A DNA stretch of 64,000 nucleotides from CAYJLW01 sp964370965 (GTDB lineage: Bacteria > Actinomycetota > Acidimicrobiia > UBA2766), in assembly GCA_964370965.1 (NCBI GenBank), contig CAYJLW010000010.1, positions 1-64,000 on the forward strand. Reading direction: 5' to 3'. The notes under the pieces are model-generated. The model made no database searches. It was not told the DNA's origin and saw nothing but the letters and a program-made list of their open reading frames with translations. A program made the translations under genes and the position numbers. Shown piece after piece: positions 31,724 through 39,978 of this stretch; within the stretch, counting starts at the first letter, position 1; every line of letters begins with the position of its first letter.

Positions 31724-31744
31724 CTTGAGCGTTGTGCTGTCAAC
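31724..31744. promoter_or_regulatory. HAIR-like (HspR) element upstream of lon
   Basis: CTTGAGC-N7-TGTCAAC matches the HspR operator CTTGAGT-N7-ACTCAAG at 10 of 14 arm positions (6/7 left, 4/7 right). It lies 37 bases upstream of the lon -10 box. A weak right arm keeps confidence moderate. Confidence 0.45.
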
Positions 31745-31828
31745 TTTTCTTCCAATCCGCGAGAAACATCGCCCGCCTCGGTGACAACACCGTCCCCGGG
31801 GCCGTTTCTTCCGCGGAGTCCCCTTGCG

Positions 31829-32503
31829 TCACCCCAGCGTGATGCGCTGCACCTTGGCGGCGCTTGCGCCCTGGGTGCGTCCGAGCGCAGTCTCGAGCCC
31901 CTCGAGAAGGGAGCGGGCGGCCGCTGTGAGCTCCTGGGCCGCCGTGAGGAGATGGGCCATCGTTTCCGGCCGGGCGCCGCGCGCCTCGGAGAAGAGCGCC
32001 CCGATCGGGCAGGCGTAGCACTCGGCCCCCTGGCCGCCCGCAACCCCTGGCGACGCCCGTCGCCCTCCGGCAGGCGGGGGAGCGCCGGCGCCTCCCGGCG
32101 GGCCTCCGGCCCCCGTCGCGGCGGTGCCGCCGAAGCGGGACGACATCGCGTCCCAGCCCCCCAGGAGGCTCCACGCCGCGGAGGCGGCCTCGGAGGCATC
32201 AGGGGCCCCGGGAAGCTGCTCACCGCCCACCTCGTCGAACGCCGGGACCTCGACCGGGGCGTCCCCGCCCTCGCCACCTCCGGGGATCGCCTGGAACAAC
32301 GGATTGCGCGCCCGGCGGGCCCCGCCCCGGTGACGCCCGGGCCGCTCCGGCTGGGGCCCGCCCCCGAGACCGGCCCGAACGGGTGGGGACGGCTCACCCC
32401 ACGCGGACGCGCCCGGCTGTCCACGGCCCTGCGGGAAGGACATCCCCTCGGAGGAGCGCTGCCCCTGCGAGGCGACTTCCTCGGGCTCAGGCAGACGCAG
32501 CAT
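31829..32503 (-). CDS. hypothetical protein with C-terminal CxxC-type (ECYACPIGALF) domain
   Basis: This 224-aa protein is of unknown function. The first 140 residues are low-complexity (Gly, Pro, Ala). The C-terminal 50 residues hold ECYACPIGALFSEARGARPE followed by a long helix (MAHLLTAAQELTAAARSLLE), a pattern I associate with short actinobacterial proteins with a CxxCP motif. The ATG at 32503, with GGAG six bases upstream, overlaps the ArsA-type gene by 17 bases, indicating coupled translation and perhaps a physical partnership. A GTG at 32524 is an alternative start. Confidence 0.65.
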   Translation of the reverse strand: MLRLPEPEEVASQGQRSSEGMSFPQGRGQPGASAWGEPSPPVRAGLGGGPQPERPGRHRGGARRARNPLFQAIPGGGEGGDAPVEVPAFDEVGGEQLPGAPDASEAASAAWSLLGGWDAMSSRFGGTAATGAGGPPGGAGAPPPAGGRRASPGVAGGQGAECYACPIGALFSEARGARPETMAHLLTAAQELTAAARSLLEGLETALGRTQGASAAKVQRITLG

Positions 32504-33674
32504 CGGCAGCTCCGAAACACACAACGAGACGGCCGTCCTGGAGTGACGCGCTCGTGATGTCGCGCCGCGTGAGGCTCTGGGGGAGCAACATCGTCCGTTT
32601 GTGGGGACCGACAGTCACGAAGAGCTGGTCGTCGCGCCTGGTGACGTCGACCTCGTCGCGGGATGCGAACGGCAGCCAGATCGACACGACGTAGTCCCCC
32701 CCCTCGAGAGAGACGCGCAGCGGCTCCAGGCTGCGGTCGAGGACAGCGAGAGGGTCGATGCCCTCGTAGAGCTCGACGGCGAAACGCCGCAGCCTCTCGA
32801 CCCCCACGACCTCGGAGTCGAAGAGCCGGCTGCGCAGCGCCGGGAGGGGTGAGAACGCCTGCTCGATGTCCTCCAGGTGAGCGGCCTGCGTCTCCTTCCA
32901 CGCCGTGAAGTACGGATCGACGACCTCCTCCGGCAGGATGCGATTCGTCACCGTGGCGTCGACCCGGTATCCGAAGAGCGCCAGATACGTGTAGAGGCGT
33001 CGCGCCTCGGCGATCACCATGCGTTCTGGTGTGAGCACGAGCCGCATGGACGTGGTCTCGGGATCCGACAGGAGGGCGCGCACACCTTCGAGACGGGCGT
33101 ACATCTCGTCGACGGCCTCGAAGACGTCGTCGTCCGCCATTGGAGGCAGGCTCGGAACCCTGTTCCACACCGGGCGGGCCGCACGGGCGATGCGACGGCC
33201 CACGGGGAAGAGCCGTTCCATGGCCCAGGACAGGATGTCGGGCAGGCTGAGGAGGCGGATCGTCTCCGCCGTGGGAGCGCAGTCGACGACGATGAGGTCG
33301 AAGTTGCCGGTGTCTGCGTAGTCCTTGATGTCGGTGAGGGCGAAGAGCTCGTCCATGCCCGGAAGCACGGAGAGCTCTTCTGCGGCGAGACCGTGCATCC
33401 CCGACCAGTCCAGCAGGGTCACGAGATGGCGCTGGATGTCCCCCCAGGTCTCCTCGAGTCGCTCCTGGGCATCGACCTGCACCGCCCAGAGGTCCCCGGA
33501 GATGAGCTCGGGAGCCCCGCCGATGCGGACGTCGAAGGCGTCGCCCAGGCTGTGGGCGGGGTCGGTGGAGAGCACGAGCACAGAAAGCCCGGAATCGGCC
33601 GCCGCCAGGGCGGTCGCCGCCGCCGTGGTCGTCTTCCCCACACCGCCCTTGCCGCTGAACAGGAGAATGCGCAC
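32487..33674 (-). CDS. ArsA/Get3-family ATPase with C-terminal Hsp20-like domain
   Basis: This 395-aa protein is an ArsA/GET3-type P-loop ATPase. It has the deviant Walker A SGKGGVGKTTTAAATALA (residues 7-24), a switch region STDPAHSLGDAF and a Walker B VVDCAPTAETIRLL. The last 90 residues (PLRVSLEGGDYVVSIWLPF onward to the LVVCFG end) form an alpha-crystallin-like beta sandwich. This ArsA-Hsp20 arrangement suggests chaperoning of membrane or envelope proteins more than arsenite export, since no ArsB is nearby and the paired cysteines of ArsA are absent. The GTG at 33674 has GGAAAGGG upstream, and a TATGCT box lies at 33702-33707. Confidence 0.88.
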   Translation of the reverse strand: MRILLFSGKGGVGKTTTAAATALAAADSGLSVLVLSTDPAHSLGDAFDVRIGGAPELISGDLWAVQVDAQERLEETWGDIQRHLVTLLDWSGMHGLAAEELSVLPGMDELFALTDIKDYADTGNFDLIVVDCAPTAETIRLLSLPDILSWAMERLFPVGRRIARAARPVWNRVPSLPPMADDDVFEAVDEMYARLEGVRALLSDPETTSMRLVLTPERMVIAEARRLYTYLALFGYRVDATVTNRILPEEVVDPYFTAWKETQAAHLEDIEQAFSPLPALRSRLFDSEVVGVERLRRFAVELYEGIDPLAVLDRSLEPLRVSLEGGDYVVSIWLPFASRDEVDVTRRDDQLFVTVGPHKRTMLLPQSLTRRDITSASLQDGRLVVCFGAADAASA

Positions 33675-33701
33675 TGGCGCCCTTTCCTCCGCCGGCGCGC
33701 C

Positions 33702-33707
33702 AGCATA
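33702..33707 (-). promoter_or_regulatory. -10 box TATGCT of the ArsA-type operon
   Basis: On the minus strand TATGCT lies 27 bases before the GTG at 33674, leaving room for the visible Shine-Dalgarno GGAAAGG. Confidence 0.4.
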
Positions 33708-33749
33708 GTGAAGGGGGCGTCCGGAGCCCGCTCTCTGCGGGTGGCCTGC

Positions 33750-34259
33750 CTACGGCCTGCGGTCTGCCTCTCCCGCGTCGTCGGCGGCGTCCCCTCGCAT
33801 CGGCCAGGCGCAGTAGCGGGCGCTGTGGACACCCGCGAGGCCTGGGGCGAAGACGGGCACGAGGACTCCGAAAGCCATGGCGGGCACGCCCACGACGAGC
33901 GGTTCGGGATCCCTGTTCGCCAGCGCCGCACCGAGACCCACGACGCAGGCCAACCCGAAACACCACTGGAACACCGCGCGGTCACGGCGTCCGGCGAAGC
34001 CGCCGAGGAAGAGCCCCGTGGCCCGCACACCCACGCCGCTGCGCAACGCGCGGGCGCCCGAGAGCACGATGGCCGCCACGAACGCCGCCCCGCCGGCGAG
34101 AAAGAGGGCTGCGTCCACGCTCACGAGCACGGGTCGGATGCTCTTGGCGGCCAAGGCCGCGAGGGAGAGCACGACGAAGACGGACGTCCCGGCAGCACAG
34201 AGCCAGACGAGCCAGGCCCCACCCTGGGCCGGGGACGGGAGTCGCTCCCCTTCAACCAC
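33750..34259 (-). CDS. hypothetical membrane protein (about four helices)
   Basis: This 169-aa protein of unknown function has about four hydrophobic segments (AGTSVFVVLSLAALAA, ALFLAGGAAFVAAIVL, FGLACVVGLGAALA, GVPAMAFGVLVPVFAPGLAG). The GTG at 34259 lies inside the end of the upstream zinc-ribbon gene (8-base overlap), so they are coupled. The C-terminus HSARYCAWPMRGDAADDAGE is hydrophilic. No family recognised. Confidence 0.65.
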   Translation of the reverse strand: MVEGERLPSPAQGGAWLVWLCAAGTSVFVVLSLAALAAKSIRPVLVSVDAALFLAGGAAFVAAIVLSGARALRSGVGVRATGLFLGGFAGRRDRAVFQWCFGLACVVGLGAALANRDPEPLVVGVPAMAFGVLVPVFAPGLAGVHSARYCAWPMRGDAADDAGEADRRP

Positions 34260-35058
34260 GAGGAGCGGCGAGGCCGACCAGGAGAGCCATGAGAGCGGAG
34301 GCCACGAGCACGACGACGACGCTGCACGCCACCCAGAACAGCGCACGCTCCTTCAGGAGCGCGGCATCCGGCCGGCCGGGGGCCACGCGGGAGGCATCGA
34401 TACCCGACAACACCCAGACGGCGCAGCCCACCGCGGCCAAGAGGTAGCGCATGAGCCCGACCGCACCGCTGCCCGGGAAACCGGCCGCCGCCACGAGGCT
34501 GAGGACGACGAGAACGGCCCGACCCGCTGCCTGCGCACGCTGGTGCAGATACCACTGCCCACCCCCGGGCACAACGGACGCCAGGAGAGCCACACGGGGG
34601 TTGCCCGCCCGAACGGTGGGACGGGTGCGGATCTCCGAGAACAGCGAAGCGCCGCACGCCCGGCATGTCGTGTCTGCGATCGCCTGCGCGGACCCGCACA
34701 CCCGACACACCCAGCCCGGGCGGCCGTCGACCCGGCAGGTCTCGTGCTCGCCGATGCGCCGGCCGGTGCGTTCCACGGCGACGTCGGCCTGCACGACCGG
34801 GGGCCCCGGCTCCACGCGTCCGGCCGCCGGGAGGGAGTCCGTCTGCACTTGCAGGCCCACGCCGCCCGGGCCGGGCACGACGCTGATGCGGGAGAGGGCG
34901 TCCCAGGCGTCCTGGGCCGCAGCGGACGAGGGCGCCCCCGCCCGCATCGGCAGGGGGCCAGGATCGGCCCGCGACTCCGGGGCGCGGAAGGGCGCGTGGC
35001 AACGCTGGCACCACTGCGCACTCTCGGAGTTGCGCGCTCCACAGGACAGGCAGATCAC
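34252..35058 (-). CDS. double zinc-ribbon membrane protein
   Basis: This 268-aa protein has two zinc ribbons. The first, CLSCGARNSESAQWCQRC at the very N-terminus, is nearly the same pattern as in the PilB-type ATPase at 22402-24507. The second is CRVCGSAQAIADTTCRAC at about residues 120-140. It is followed by a membrane domain that begins GNPRVALLASVVPGGGQWYL, similar in character to TM2-type domains, and contains about three more helices. The GTG at 35058 overlaps the SRPBCC stop as GTGA. A regulatory or assembly role in the membrane is possible, but no function is established. Confidence 0.72.
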   Translation of the reverse strand: MICLSCGARNSESAQWCQRCHAPFRAPESRADPGPLPMRAGAPSSAAAQDAWDALSRISVVPGPGGVGLQVQTDSLPAAGRVEPGPPVVQADVAVERTGRRIGEHETCRVDGRPGWVCRVCGSAQAIADTTCRACGASLFSEIRTRPTVRAGNPRVALLASVVPGGGQWYLHQRAQAAGRAVLVVLSLVAAAGFPGSGAVGLMRYLLAAVGCAVWVLSGIDASRVAPGRPDAALLKERALFWVACSVVVVLVASALMALLVGLAAPRG

Positions 35059-35552
35059 CGCGGGGCCTCCATCTCTCTCTTCAGGCCGGAGAGGCCCCGC
35101 CAGCCGAGTTGGCGCAGCCACGCCAGCAGACGCCGCTGGTCCCGTGGGGGCTCGGCGCGCACCCTCCAGAACAGCGACACGAGAGACCACTCACGCCAAG
35201 CCCTCACGTACCACTCGACCTCGGCCTCGAGCGGGCGTCGGGACAGCGCCAGGCCGACGCAGGGATCCCTGTGGCCCCGCCAGTCCATCCACAGACCGGC
35301 CCCGGTCTCGCGCCGGCGGAGGTCGGAGCACACGGCCTCGACGTCCAGGCCCGCCGCCCCGCACAGGGCCCGCACCCGCCAACTGTCCCCGACGCCGAGT
35401 CCGCCCGTGGTGACCTTGTGGTCGAGGGTCCGCACACCGCGCCACCACGCCACCCAGGCGACGGGATCGGCGAGGGCGTCCACAACCTCCCCTGGAGCGG
35501 CCCGCACGAAGGCGGTGTCCGCCGAGTGGAGCGGCTCACCCATGTCGATCAC
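35055..35552 (-). CDS. SRPBCC (START/polyketide cyclase-like) protein
   Basis: This 165-aa protein resembles the SRPBCC helix-grip fold that binds hydrophobic ligands. The supporting segments are TAFVRAAPGEVVDALADPVAWVAWW, the VGDSWRVRALCGAAGLDVEA strands and the C-terminal helix RDQRRLLAWLRQLGWRGLSG. The GTG at 35552 overlaps the fadD stop (GTGA), so it is the second gene of the fadD operon; an ATG at 35543 is possible. A role in handling lipid or acyl ligands is inferred from the neighbour. Confidence 0.72.
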   Translation of the reverse strand: MIDMGEPLHSADTAFVRAAPGEVVDALADPVAWVAWWRGVRTLDHKVTTGGLGVGDSWRVRALCGAAGLDVEAVCSDLRRRETGAGLWMDWRGHRDPCVGLALSRRPLEAEVEWYVRAWREWSLVSLFWRVRAEPPRDQRRLLAWLRQLGWRGLSGLKREMEAPR

Positions 35553-37321
35553 GTGTACATGGCCTCTATCTCGTCCCCGTAGTTGTCCGCGATCTGCCGC
35601 CGACGCACTTTCAGGGTGGGCGTCACCTCTCCTGCGTCCTGGGAGAAATCGTGGGGAAGGATCGTGAACTCCTTGATGGATTCGACATGTGAGAGCGTGG
35701 AGTTGACACGGTCGACGGCTTTCTGGACGAGGGCGCGCACCTCAGGTGTCTGGCTGAGGGCGGCGAGGTCGTCCGGCAGGTCCTTGTCCTTGGCCCACGG
35801 TCCCACGACGTCTTCGTCGAGAGTGATGAGCGCCGAGACGAACTTGCGGGCGTCGCCGATGACGACGGACTGGCTGATGTACTTGTCGGCCTTCAGCTTC
35901 GACTCGATCTCCGAGGGCGAGATGTTCTTGCCCCCGGCCGTGATGATGAGGTCCTTCTTGCGATCCGTGATGCGCAAGTAGCCGTCCTCGTCGAACTCGC
36001 CCACGTCGCCGGAGTGGAGCCAGCCGTCCACGACGGTCTCGGCCGTGGCCTCGGGGTTCTTGAAGTAGCCCGCGAACACGTTGCCCCCGCGCACGAGGAT
36101 CTCGCCGTCCTCGGCGATCTTCACGTCACAGCCCGGGATCGGCGGACCCACCGTGCCGATCTTGATCTTCTCCGGCGGGTTCAGCGACGTGGGGCCCGTG
36201 TCCTCGGTCTGGCCGTACACCTCGGCGACGGGGAGACCGATCGCGTGGAAGAACACCAAGGTCTCTCTGGTGATCGGCGCAGCGCCGCTCACCAGGGCCG
36301 TCACCTCGTCAAGGCCGAGCTGATGACGCACCTTCGAGAGCACGACCCGGTCGAGGACGGGGTGGAGGAGGCCGTCGAGGAAGCCGGGCCGGGCACCCGT
36401 CTGCCTGGCCTCGACGACACGGTGGCCCATCTCGACGGCGGCGTTCACGAGCTTCCCCTGCAGGCCGGTCATCTCGGCGAAGCGCCCCTCGAGGGCCACC
36501 TGGAACTTCTCGTAGAGCCGGGGGACGGCGAAGAAGACCGTCGGCCGGCAGGCGCCGAGGTCGTCCCTCAGGGTCGGGACGCTGGAGAACCAGGTCTCGC
36601 CTCCCCGCGAGATCATCATGTAGTGGCTCACCATGCGCTCCGCGATGTGGGCCAGCGGGAGGAACGAGAGGGTGCGCATCGTGGGCGGCCGCAGGACCTG
36701 GGAGAGCGACCCGCAGGTCCACACGATGTTGTCATGGGTGAGCATGGCGCCCTTCGGCGGTCCGGTGGTCCCTGACGTGTAGATCAGACAGGCGAGGTCC
36801 TCCGGGGTGATCGCGTCGCAGGCGGAGTCGTACACGGCCGTGTCACTGGCGTCGAGCTCAGCGCCCCGGGAGACGAGTTCCTCGTAGGTGGCGTCGCCCC
36901 CGCCGTCTTCGATCGTGATCACCTTCTCCAGCTTCGGGAGCTTGTCGCGGACTTCGTCGACCTTGGCCCGCTGCTCGCCGTTCTCGACGAAGACGACCTT
37001 GGCGTCGGAATGGTCCAAGACGTACTCCACCTGCGGCGGGGAGTTCGTGTGGTACACGGGAACGGCAGTGGCGCCGGTGACGAGGGTGGCGAGATCGATG
37101 ACGTGGTACTCGGCCCGGTTGTAGGAGAGCACGGCGACGCCGTCTCCCTTGCCCACGCCCAGGTCCATGAGCGCGCGGGCGAGAGCCCGCACGTTGCGCC
37201 CGTAGTCGGTCCAGCTCGTCGCCTGCCACACACCCGTGTCGTCCTGTGTGCACAGCGCCGCACGGTCGCGCAACTCGTGCACGCGGGCGTTGAACAGCCC
37301 GATGATCGTGTTCTCACTCAC
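35549..37321 (-). CDS. fadD: long-chain acyl-CoA synthetase (AMP-forming)
   Basis: This 590-aa adenylate-forming ligase activates fatty acids to acyl-CoA. Motifs are the P-loop IYTSGTTGPPKGAMLTHDN, LSFLPLAHIAERM typical of the FadD15/ACSL group, the adenylate motif VYGQTEDTGPTSLN, and GWLHSGDVGEFDEDGYLRI then DRKKDLIITAGGKNISPSEIE. The length and the AMP-forming C-terminal domain fit. The GTG at 37321 has GAGGAG six bases upstream. It heads a set of genes joined by 4-8-base overlaps (SRPBCC, zinc ribbon, membrane protein). Confidence 0.94.
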   Translation of the reverse strand: MSENTIIGLFNARVHELRDRAALCTQDDTGVWQATSWTDYGRNVRALARALMDLGVGKGDGVAVLSYNRAEYHVIDLATLVTGATAVPVYHTNSPPQVEYVLDHSDAKVVFVENGEQRAKVDEVRDKLPKLEKVITIEDGGGDATYEELVSRGAELDASDTAVYDSACDAITPEDLACLIYTSGTTGPPKGAMLTHDNIVWTCGSLSQVLRPPTMRTLSFLPLAHIAERMVSHYMMISRGGETWFSSVPTLRDDLGACRPTVFFAVPRLYEKFQVALEGRFAEMTGLQGKLVNAAVEMGHRVVEARQTGARPGFLDGLLHPVLDRVVLSKVRHQLGLDEVTALVSGAAPITRETLVFFHAIGLPVAEVYGQTEDTGPTSLNPPEKIKIGTVGPPIPGCDVKIAEDGEILVRGGNVFAGYFKNPEATAETVVDGWLHSGDVGEFDEDGYLRITDRKKDLIITAGGKNISPSEIESKLKADKYISQSVVIGDARKFVSALITLDEDVVGPWAKDKDLPDDLAALSQTPEVRALVQKAVDRVNSTLSHVESIKEFTILPHDFSQDAGEVTPTLKVRRRQIADNYGDEIEAMYT

Positions 37322-37436
37322 CGATTACTCCTCTGTCCCTCGAACTCACCCCTGACCGCCCGGTCGACGGCAACCGCGTCTCAGGGGAGCACGGCCAAAT
37401 GTAGCCATGGCCATGGGCACATGCATCCTCCGGCGG

Positions 37437-38414
37437 ATGCGCCACTATGCTGCCCGCGCCGTGACCCGCGCCGCCCACCTCGCCGCCCCGCCGCCACTCG
37501 TCGTCGTGAGCGGTCTGCCCCGCAGCGGCACGAGCTGGGTGGCCAAGGTGCTCGCCTTCACACCCGGCTACACGTACTACCGCGAACCGGACAACTCCGA
37601 CCACGTCGCGGGCGCCCGGCGGGAGTTCCGCTGGCTCTACCTCCCCAGTGGACGCCACGACCCTGCATGGGACACCCACATGCGCCGTGCCTTGCGCGGC
37701 CGAGTGGCGACCCCGTTCACCATGCAGGAGGACCCCGGCCCCCTCATGGCGCGCCTCCCTCTCCGTGTGGCGGGAAAGCTGGGGGCGACGGCCCCGTTCC
37801 TCTACCTGCCCAAGCGCCGCACGCTCGTGAAGCTCGTGCATGCCAACCTCGCTCTCGAGTGGATCGCAGACGAGTTCCCCGCCGCCCGCCAGGTCCACGT
37901 GATGAGACATCCCTGTGGCACCTTCGCGAGCTGGGCGCGACTCGGCTGGGAGCCCGAACCCCGGCGCCTGCTGGGCGACGACCGCCTCGTGGGAGACCAT
38001 CTGGCGCCATTCGTGGACGTGATCGAGGGCGCCGGGACCTTCTGGCAACGGGCAGGGGCCCTCTGGGGCGCCATCTACACGGTCGTCCATGCCCAACTCC
38101 CCCGCCACCAGGACTGGTGTTTCGTCCAGCACGAGTGGCTCTGCGCGGACCCCGTGACCAGATGTCGGCGCCTCTTCGACGCGCTCGGCCTCCGGTGGAC
38201 GAAGGAGACCGCGTCGTTCCTGCGGGAATCCGACCGTCCCGGCGACGACGCCGCCTACTCCCTGCGGCGCTCCGCCGCCGCCGAGATCGACAAGTGGAAG
38301 AGCACCGTCGACCCGTCCGACGTCGCCGCCTGCCGCGAGGTCGTGGAGGCGTTCGACCTCCCGTACTACCGCGACTTCGAACCCGTTCCGGGAACCCCCG
38401 CCTGGGCCACCTGA
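37437..38414 (+). CDS. sulfotransferase-family protein
   Basis: This protein of about 325 aa has a sulfotransferase P-loop fold that would use PAPS. The 5'-phosphosulfate loop is VVVSGLPRSGTSWVAKVL and the 3'-phosphate motif lies in QVHVMRHPCGTFASWARLGW. The C-terminal SAAAEIDKWKSTVDPSDVAACREVV is common in this family. Several in-frame starts exist (ATG 37407, ATG 37437, GTG 37461). A TATGCT at 37446-37451 would favour the GTG if it is a promoter; I report the ATG at 37437. The acceptor could be a glycolipid, since a glycosyltransferase gene converges on it, but this is inference. Confidence 0.82.
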   Translation: MRHYAARAVTRAAHLAAPPPLVVVSGLPRSGTSWVAKVLAFTPGYTYYREPDNSDHVAGARREFRWLYLPSGRHDPAWDTHMRRALRGRVATPFTMQEDPGPLMARLPLRVAGKLGATAPFLYLPKRRTLVKLVHANLALEWIADEFPAARQVHVMRHPCGTFASWARLGWEPEPRRLLGDDRLVGDHLAPFVDVIEGAGTFWQRAGALWGAIYTVVHAQLPRHQDWCFVQHEWLCADPVTRCRRLFDALGLRWTKETASFLRESDRPGDDAAYSLRRSAAAEIDKWKSTVDPSDVAACREVVEAFDLPYYRDFEPVPGTPAWAT

Positions 38415-38421
38415 ACGCGCC

Positions 38422-39564
38422 TCACACGACCGCGCCGAAGCGCACGTCCATCCACTCGCGGAAGCGGCGCGACTGGTGATCCCATGTGAGCTCGGCGACG
38501 GCCCGGTCCCGACCGGCGCGCCCGGCCGCCTCCGCGGCCCGGGGGTCGGCGAGATACCCCCGCAGGGCCTCCACCACCCCCTTGACGTCCGTGGCATCGA
38601 CGACACGTCCCGTCTCGCCGTCCACGACGGCGTCGGTAGCGCCCCCGGACCGGCCCGCCACAACCGGGATCCCGCACGCCCCTGCCTCCACGAAGACGAT
38701 CCCGAACCCCTCCGCCTCGATGCCTCCCCAGCGATCGTGGCACAGCATGGCGAAGACGTTCCCCGCCTGGTACAGCGTCACGAGATCCTCGTCGGGCACC
38801 CGACCCAGGAGGCGGACCGCGCCGCCGAGGTCCCTGTCCGCGACCAGACGCTCGAGACGACCCGCCTCGCGACCGGTACCCCCGATGACGACCTGCAGAT
38901 CGGGAACGTCGTGGCGAAGCTCTGCGGTCGCCTCGACGAGCAGGTGCATGCCCTTGCGCGGAACGAGGCGGGACACGGACACTACCGTCGGTCGATTCGC
39001 CGCGAGGCCGAGGCGCTCCCGGGCCGCCACCCGGTCGCCCGGCGCGAAACGATCCGTGTCCACACCCGGCCACACCTCCAGCAGCGGCGGTGTCAGGCTC
39101 CCGGCCACTCGCCGCGCCCAACCGGCCACCCAGGGGCCCATGGCGACGACGCCACCGGCACCGGCGAGGACCCGCCGGAGGAGCCGTCGGGTCCCCGGGA
39201 GACGCCCGGGCACGCTCACGTCCGCTCCGTAGACCACCGTCACGTAGGGGACGCCGTGGCGCCGCGGCACGGACCCCAGCAGGGAGAGCGGGAGCGCGGA
39301 ACCGAACACGACCACGTCGGGACGCACCTCGCGCACAAGAGCATCGAGACCGACCGCGAGCGCCGGCGTGGGCAGCATCGTGGCGGACGCAGTGCGCTCC
39401 ACGCGGTACGGGAGGGCGGCATCGTGACCGGCGGCGTCGGCGTGCGCGGCGGCCAGGACAACGAGGTTGCAGGGATCCAGAGCCCCGAAGAGATGCGCCT
39501 GGACGACCTGGATGCCGCCCACCTTGGGTGGGAAGTCGTTGGTGACGAGCAGCACACGGGGCAC
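38422..39564 (-). CDS. GT4-family glycosyltransferase (PimB-like)
   Basis: This 380-aa GT-B glycosyltransferase starts VLLVTNDFPPKVGGIQVVQ, the acceptor-domain signature of PimB-type mannosyltransferases. It also has VSVSRLVPRKGMHLLVEA and the nucleotide-sugar motif EGFGIVFVEAGACGIPVVA (EX7E). A likely role is mannosylation of phosphatidylinositol or a related lipid in the envelope. The GTG at 39564 follows TAGCGT by six bases. It converges with the sulfotransferase-like gene with seven bases between. Confidence 0.9.
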   Translation of the reverse strand: MPRVLLVTNDFPPKVGGIQVVQAHLFGALDPCNLVVLAAAHADAAGHDAALPYRVERTASATMLPTPALAVGLDALVREVRPDVVVFGSALPLSLLGSVPRRHGVPYVTVVYGADVSVPGRLPGTRRLLRRVLAGAGGVVAMGPWVAGWARRVAGSLTPPLLEVWPGVDTDRFAPGDRVAARERLGLAANRPTVVSVSRLVPRKGMHLLVEATAELRHDVPDLQVVIGGTGREAGRLERLVADRDLGGAVRLLGRVPDEDLVTLYQAGNVFAMLCHDRWGGIEAEGFGIVFVEAGACGIPVVAGRSGGATDAVVDGETGRVVDATDVKGVVEALRGYLADPRAAEAAGRAGRDRAVAELTWDHQSRRFREWMDVRFGAVV

Positions 39565-39570
39565 GCCGAG

Positions 39571-39576
39571 ACGCTA
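39571..39576 (-). promoter_or_regulatory. -10 box TAGCGT of the GT4 gene
   Basis: On the minus strand TAGCGT ends six bases before the GTG at 39564, consistent with a leaderless transcript. Confidence 0.45.
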
Positions 39577-39656
39577 GCGCGCCGCCCCCGTCACGGCGGG
39601 CGCCCCGGCCCTGGGGTCCTTGTGACCCACGACACCGTCCCGGCGCCTTCCTGGGA

Positions 39657-39662
39657 TAGCTT
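39657..39662 (+). promoter_or_regulatory. -10-like TAGCTT before a small plus-strand ORF
   Basis: TAGCTT ends seven bases before an ATG at 39670. The spacing matches the leaderless promoters of the window, which is the main reason the short ORF is listed. Confidence 0.3.
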
Positions 39663-39669
39663 TGGCCCG

Positions 39670-39978
39670 ATGTCTCCGCCGCGTGGCCGTCCACAGACCT
39701 CGACGACGGTCGTCGCCGCGGTCTTCGCCGGCCTCCTCGTCATGTACGCGTCCGTCCACCCGGAGACGCCTCAGCTCCCGCTCCCGGAGCCGCTGCGGGC
39801 CCGCCCCCGATTGCGGGCCCCGCCGCCGCCTCCTCCGCCTCCGCTCCCGCCACTGCGACGGCGCCGGCTGCGGGAACGACGGGGCTTGGGCGGCTTCCAC
39901 CAGCCCAGAGCCTCGGCCAGCTTGTTCTCGGGCACGAGACGGGCGTGCTCGGTGTCCAAGACCCATTCGGCTTCGTGA
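39670..39978 (+). CDS. possible small single-helix membrane protein overlapping an antisense gene
   Basis: This is an open frame of 102 residues: a hydrophilic start, one hydrophobic helix (TTVVAAVFAGLLVMYASV, residues 12-29), then a proline- and arginine-rich region. The helix region is free of other genes. The second half runs antisense through the 3' end of the gene at 39771-40427, where the proline run mirrors that gene's glycine run. Support is the leaderless-type box and the plausible helix. It could be a chance frame in GC-rich DNA. Confidence 0.3.
   Translation: MSPPRGRPQTSTTVVAAVFAGLLVMYASVHPETPQLPLPEPLRARPRLRAPPPPPPPPLPPLRRRRLRERRGLGGFHQPRASASLFSGTRRACSVSKTHSAS

Noticed and set aside
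32487..33674. Arsenic resistance operon based on the ArsA-type ATPase
   Set aside because: There is no arsB, arsC, arsD or arsR near it; the C-terminal Hsp20-like domain points to the chaperone-type subfamily.
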